Of a stretch of 64,000 nt of DNA, positions 59,676 to 64,000 are shown one piece after another. Within the stretch, counting starts at the first letter, position 1; each line of letters begins with the position of its first letter. Below the pieces are notes generated by a model. That model saw only the letters and a list, made by a program, of their open reading frames with translations, had not been told where the DNA came from and searched no databases. A program made the position numbers and the translations under genes. Origin of the DNA: Leptodactylus fallax (Eukaryota; Chordata; Amphibia; Anura; Leptodactylidae); the NCBI GenBank assembly GCA_947044405.1, contig CAMRHE010000077.1, forward strand, positions 620,001-684,000, in the 5' to 3' direction.

Positions 59676-62600
59676 TAAGATACATACGGGAAATAGTAAT
59701 TTGTTTCGCAAATATTTTCGAGGTTCTCTCTCAAGTTTCATTTCAAAATGAACTGTGTTAAAGGTATATATATAAAGTCCAGGAGGGAATAGCATCAGAA
59801 CAAGGGGGCACAATCTGAAATTAGTTGGGGGAAGATCAGAAGCAATGTCAGGACTGTGGTTCCAGTTGGAAATGGCCCTTGGATAAGAGGTAGCTTGAAG
59901 CTCCTGAGCCCCAATGCAAAATGTGTAACATAACCCCCTAGCTATCATGTGCCGTTTATGATATTATTGGTATCTTGTTATATGGTAGAAGAATCTTGAG
60001 TCTGTCATTCACCAGGGCCAGGTGTGTATGCTACCTCTGTACCTCCTACAGCTACTCCACCGGACCTTGGTCATAGCATCACCAGGGCCAGAAACCATCT
60101 CCTTTTCCGATGGATGCTTGTAAATGTACAGAGTAGAAGGGTAACAGAGGATAATCGAGTAATATATCAGACTCCAGGGTACTGCAAAACCAGAGTTGGG
60201 TGATAGCTCAAACATAAACTAGACTGTTCTATGTGCTCCATTAGGTAACACCATCTTTCAAAGTGGCTTTTCAAAAAAATAAGCTACTAAAATACTAAAA
60301 TTATCCAGTGATGGGAGCAGATGTAAAATCATTTTTTTTATACCAACACTGTAACATCAACAGTGACCTACCACCTATAATGCAAACTACGGTGGGAGTC
60401 TTCGTCCCTTTCTCATCTCTTCCAATAGACTAGATGCTGTTCTGTAGGACTCACTGTTGGGCAATGTGATATTTACACTGGATGCAAACAGACATGCTTG
60501 AATTACTGACGCTTTGCCTTCCTGGCGTTCATTTGCTGTGCTGTGTTTTCTACTAAAAAGCAGCATTAAAGGGATTATCCAGGATTAAAAAAACGTAGCT
60601 ACTGTCTTCTCCTCTGGAAGTGACATCATGCCTGTTGTTCACATGGCCATGCTACAGTGCAGTCCCATTCATTTGAATGGAACTGAGCTATTGCCATGTG
60701 ATGTTACCAATGAATGTGATGTCAGTTCTTGAGAAGCTGAAGTGTATTCACAACAGGGAAATGTTGACTCAACAGAGAACCCTAGACAGAGAGAGTTGGA
60801 CAAAAATAGGATGGAGCATAATCCGCCAACCAGATCAACATTTAATTCTTAGTGAATGCCTAAATGTAGCGAAATACAGAGAATTAAAAAAGGCTACATC
60901 AAAAATGTACACGGACGACTGGTGTGAGGTTAGGAAAAATTGAACTGGTGTTTGACTGTAGATTGTATAATGATCCTTGGGTGTAGCAGCCATTGTTGCA
61001 GCATATCATAACTGGTGGTTGGTCAATGGTAAGGGCCCCATGGCTTCTTTTGGCTGTGGGCCCAGACAGTTTATGACAGGGGAGTAATGTGGCAGGATCA
61101 GTCTTTGTTGATGATTGACAGACTGAAGATTTAGGCAGTAATGTATGCATTATATAAAAATAGAATCATCTATAATTTGATTGCATCTTTTATCATATTT
61201 ACAACTTTATGCATCTATAATAAATCCAATCTCTGGTGACATTTTTTGTCTCAGGCTATTTTTTATTTTCGATTTGCATTGTTATGTTTCTAAACAGAGT
61301 ATAGTAGCTGGAGGCCCATGGGTGCCACAAATTAAAAAAAACATTCATACTCACCTTTCGTTATCTCCTTTGGGCCTCCTCGTGGGGTCGAGCTCTCCGT
61401 GTTTTCCTCCTAGTGGATTCTGGCACTCTTCTATGATGTCATGACACTCGGCATGCCCATGTGACTGCTGGTTTCCCAATTACAGGCCTCAGAGGTGACC
61501 CAGAGCCTATGATGTCACAGAAGAGCTTTGCACATCATTCGTGAAGAACCTTGCAAGATTTGTTCACAAATATTCTCAATGATAGCCCACCAGTTTAATT
61601 TTGGACCAAACTTTCCAACCGACAAATTATTGTTATACTCAAACCCCAGAGTAATCAGAGGCCCAGGGGATGTGAGGAAAAATAATAAACAGTTATACTC
61701 ACCTTCACTCCCTTGCGGCATTTCTCGTTCCTTCACAGGTGTTTCCGGTCCTGGGTGACGCCAGAGGCCCCATGGGCCATGACCATGTGGGGCAAGCCAA
61801 TGCCCCTAGGGCCACTGAGATCACCCAGGAGTCTGGAAGAGGCTGAAAGACGTCTAAAGATGCCTGCAAGGGAACACTGGGTGATGTAAGGGATCTGAGG
61901 AAAGGAAAGGGAAGGAGAATATTAGTGTTTATTATTTTTCTGCACATTCATCTGCAATGTCATCATCTTCCTTGCTTTTTTCTAACATATCATCATGGCC
62001 ATGCACATTCTCAGAATTTACGCCTGCAGATATTCCCTTACCTCCACAACCACCAACAGTCATCCTGTCTTCCCCCTCTGCTTGCACACAATGCTGACTG
62101 TTCACATCCAGCTTATCAAAAAGAAGAGGAACACTGCTCTGAGTAGAAGAAATAGATTGCTCAGCAGATGCCAGATCACTACCAGAGATCTGTGTTAGTG
62201 AAGAATGTGAAAGAGACACGGTTGACAGTCCAGAAAGGTCCTGCAGTAAATTACACATTATGTAGGAGTAGAGGAAGGGGGAACAGAAAGAAGTCTGACT
62301 CAAGATCACATCACTCTCAGATGAAATATCCTCCTGTGACTGTGATGAGCCAGCTAAACAATCAAAACACTTCATCAACATTATCAGGAAATACCACAAT
62401 TCTGTGGCTACTGGTGGTGCCTCCAAAACCAGAAACAGTGTTGCTCTTGTCACCCACATTCTTATTTTTAGTAGTAGTAGTTGTTGCTCAAGCGTTTCCT
62501 CCTCTTCCTCCTTTTGTCTGTTGCTTGCCCTTTTTTTTTTCCACTCATTTTTTTCTTTTTTAATTTTTTATTTATGAACATTTTCAATAAAAAAGAAACA

Positions 62601-62740
62601 TGAAATAGACAGCACACAGGCCATAAATATTAATAAACAAGCCAATGTCATATGACATTAGGGCGAGCAGTCTGAGGTCATCTCGCCAGGAGGAGCATGG
62701 GTAGAGTCAAAACAAAGCAGAGGGGAAAAAAGAGGAAAGA
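59676..62740. other. Intergenic, no supported gene
   Basis: 60565-60740 begins cattaaagggattatccagg, a MITE-family end. 61450-61760 has gttatactcaccttc-type repeat sequence. A 175-codon minus-strand frame at 61932-62459 is Ser/Asp-rich and of unknown nature; it could be part of a repeat. Confidence 0.45.
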
Positions 62741-63660
62741 GAAGTATATCAGGGAGGGTGAGAGAGAGACAGAAAGAAAGGGGGAGGATGTGGAGGAATA
62801 ACCAATGTGTTAAGTGTCGGGGAAAAGGAATATGCAGTGGGGGAGGGAGTACCTGTCGGCAGGTCCTCCATCAGGCATATCTTTTCAATTCTTTGAAACC
62901 AGAGTTCTAGAGACGGGGTTCCAGATGTCTTCACAAAGCTGGCACACAGGCTCGGGCAGCATTAATGAAGTGCCTTACAATGGAGACCTTGTTAGACTTC
63001 AGAGGAATGTCGCTCAGATGAAGCAGGAAGCACCCTGGAAAGAAGGCAAGGGTATAGTCAGTGAAGTAGGAGGCAATTCTCCAAACCTTATGCTAGAATC
63101 CAGACAGGATCGGGCAACTCCAGAAATGTGATGTGTATCCCCATTAGGGATAGAGCAGCGCCAGCATGAAGTAGGCACCGAGGGCATCAGTACATGCAGC
63201 TTAGTGGGAATATGGTACGAACAAAATAGAATCTTATAGCCTGCCTTTTGGAGCCTACTGGATAAAGAAGAGCTGTGGGCAAGGCTAAACAGCCTGGTTC
63301 TATGGGCATCAGAGAAGGTAATCCCCATTGGCGGAGGTAAGATAGGGGGAGGTCTGCGGAGAGCCCAACATGACATAGATAAGGGATAGAACGTACCGGA
63401 TAAAGCCAGAGCACAGAGACTCAAAGTCCATTTTTGCACGGACATACGCAGATAGACAAGGATGTCAAGAAATGAGTTAGCTGATGCACTCTCCAGAAAC
63501 ATAAGGAACAAGGTTCCACTGTGTCATGTAATACTGACAGCCATGTATCATTACAGATAAAATGAGAGGCTCTGCACCAACACGAACATGCCCAACGACG
63601 GAACAGAGGATTGTTGGTCCAAGGAGAAAACAATGGATTATGAAGTATTGGGCAAATCGG
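62740..63660 (-). mobile_element. LINE 3' fragment (L1/Tx1-type ORF2 C-terminus)
   Basis: On the minus strand, the frame at 63511-63014 contains SRLQKAGYKILFCSYHIP and a CWRC...GDTHHI knuckle. It is collinear with VRLQETHYKLLTRWYHTP and CWRC in the full LINE at 41.2-45.1 kb. It is truncated 5' and decayed. Confidence 0.65.
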
Positions 63661-63678
63661 AAATGGTTGTGGAGATAC

Positions 63679-64000
63679 AGGTGCAGCTCAATAAATTAGG
63701 GTATCTTTGAAACGTTTATTTCTTTAAGTAATTAAATTAAAAAAGTGACCTCCTATATTTTCTAGATTCTTTACACACAGAGTGTTCTATTTCAAGTGTT
63801 TTATTTCTGTAACTGTTGATTATGGATTACAGGTAATGAAAACCCAAATCTAAGAAAATTAGAATATTGTAAAAAAGTTCAGTATTGTAAAAAACAGCTA
63901 TTTCCTGGCTGCAGAGAACCTGTATAGTGGTGAAGAATCGCTGGTTCAGCACTATAGCCTGCAATACATGCATAGGCTGACTTCCTCACTTCTGGGCAGG
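63679..64000. mobile_element. Left end of another Tc1/mariner element
   Basis: It starts caggtgcagctcaataaatt and continues with AT-rich terminal sequence including aatctaagaaaattagaata. The transposase lies beyond the window. Confidence 0.5.

Noticed and set aside
61932..62459. 175-codon minus-strand frame, Ser/Asp-rich
   Set aside because: No recognised domain or splice context; possibly part of an unknown repeat, so not called a gene.

Overview
This is vertebrate nuclear DNA, most likely from an anuran amphibian (frog or toad). It shows spliced genes with GT-AG introns, a very large GTPase of the VLIG/GVIN type, Tc1/mariner elements, an L1/Tx1-type LINE, and dense palindromic MITEs of the kind common in frog genomes. 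The organism call is an inference from style and content.

Layout. Positions 1-5340 hold a Thr/Ser-rich, mucin-like exon made of 108-bp (36-residue) repeats on the + strand, broken by stops and frameshifts, and it fades into degraded Ser/Thr-rich sequence up to about 6650. Positions 8858-20405 hold two paralogous minus-strand genes of a small family I do not recognise. Each can be assembled from exons with consistent phases (193 and 224 codons), encodes an alpha/beta domain with shared blocks, and ends in a C-terminal transmembrane tail. Each also has a candidate non-coding first exon preceded by an interferon-response-like (ISRE/IRF) motif. Their introns carry satellites and MITEs. Positions 20400-27385 are intergenic and include a DD37E-type mariner inserted into a MITE.

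Positions 27386-52340 (minus strand) hold the most striking locus. An intronless KIF13-like kinesin-3 motor with an FHA domain runs into about 30 acidic Ser/Thr repeats. It is followed, with splice phases that fit at every junction, by a CARD exon, two small linker exons and a giant VLIG GTPase exon. Allowing for three one-base indels in A-runs, the five exons sum to exactly 3378 codons. A candidate first exon at about 52.2 kb has a TATA box and a strong ISRE. The 11.4-kb first intron contains a Tc1 element split by a 6.5-kb LINE. Positions 55561-56282 (+) contain a P-loop GTPase exon with an internal stop. Positions 58023-59673 are a Tc1 element. The end of the window carries a LINE 3' fragment and the start of another mariner.

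Reading together: the window looks like an interferon-responsive immunity island. It contains a VLIG GTPase with a CARD, a second P-loop GTPase relic, and two ISRE-fronted tail-anchored proteins, all embedded in transposon-rich DNA. The kinesin-CARD-VLIG chimera and the tail-anchored family are the two candidates for undescribed biology. Both rest on splice-site and frame reading by eye; transcript data would decide them.
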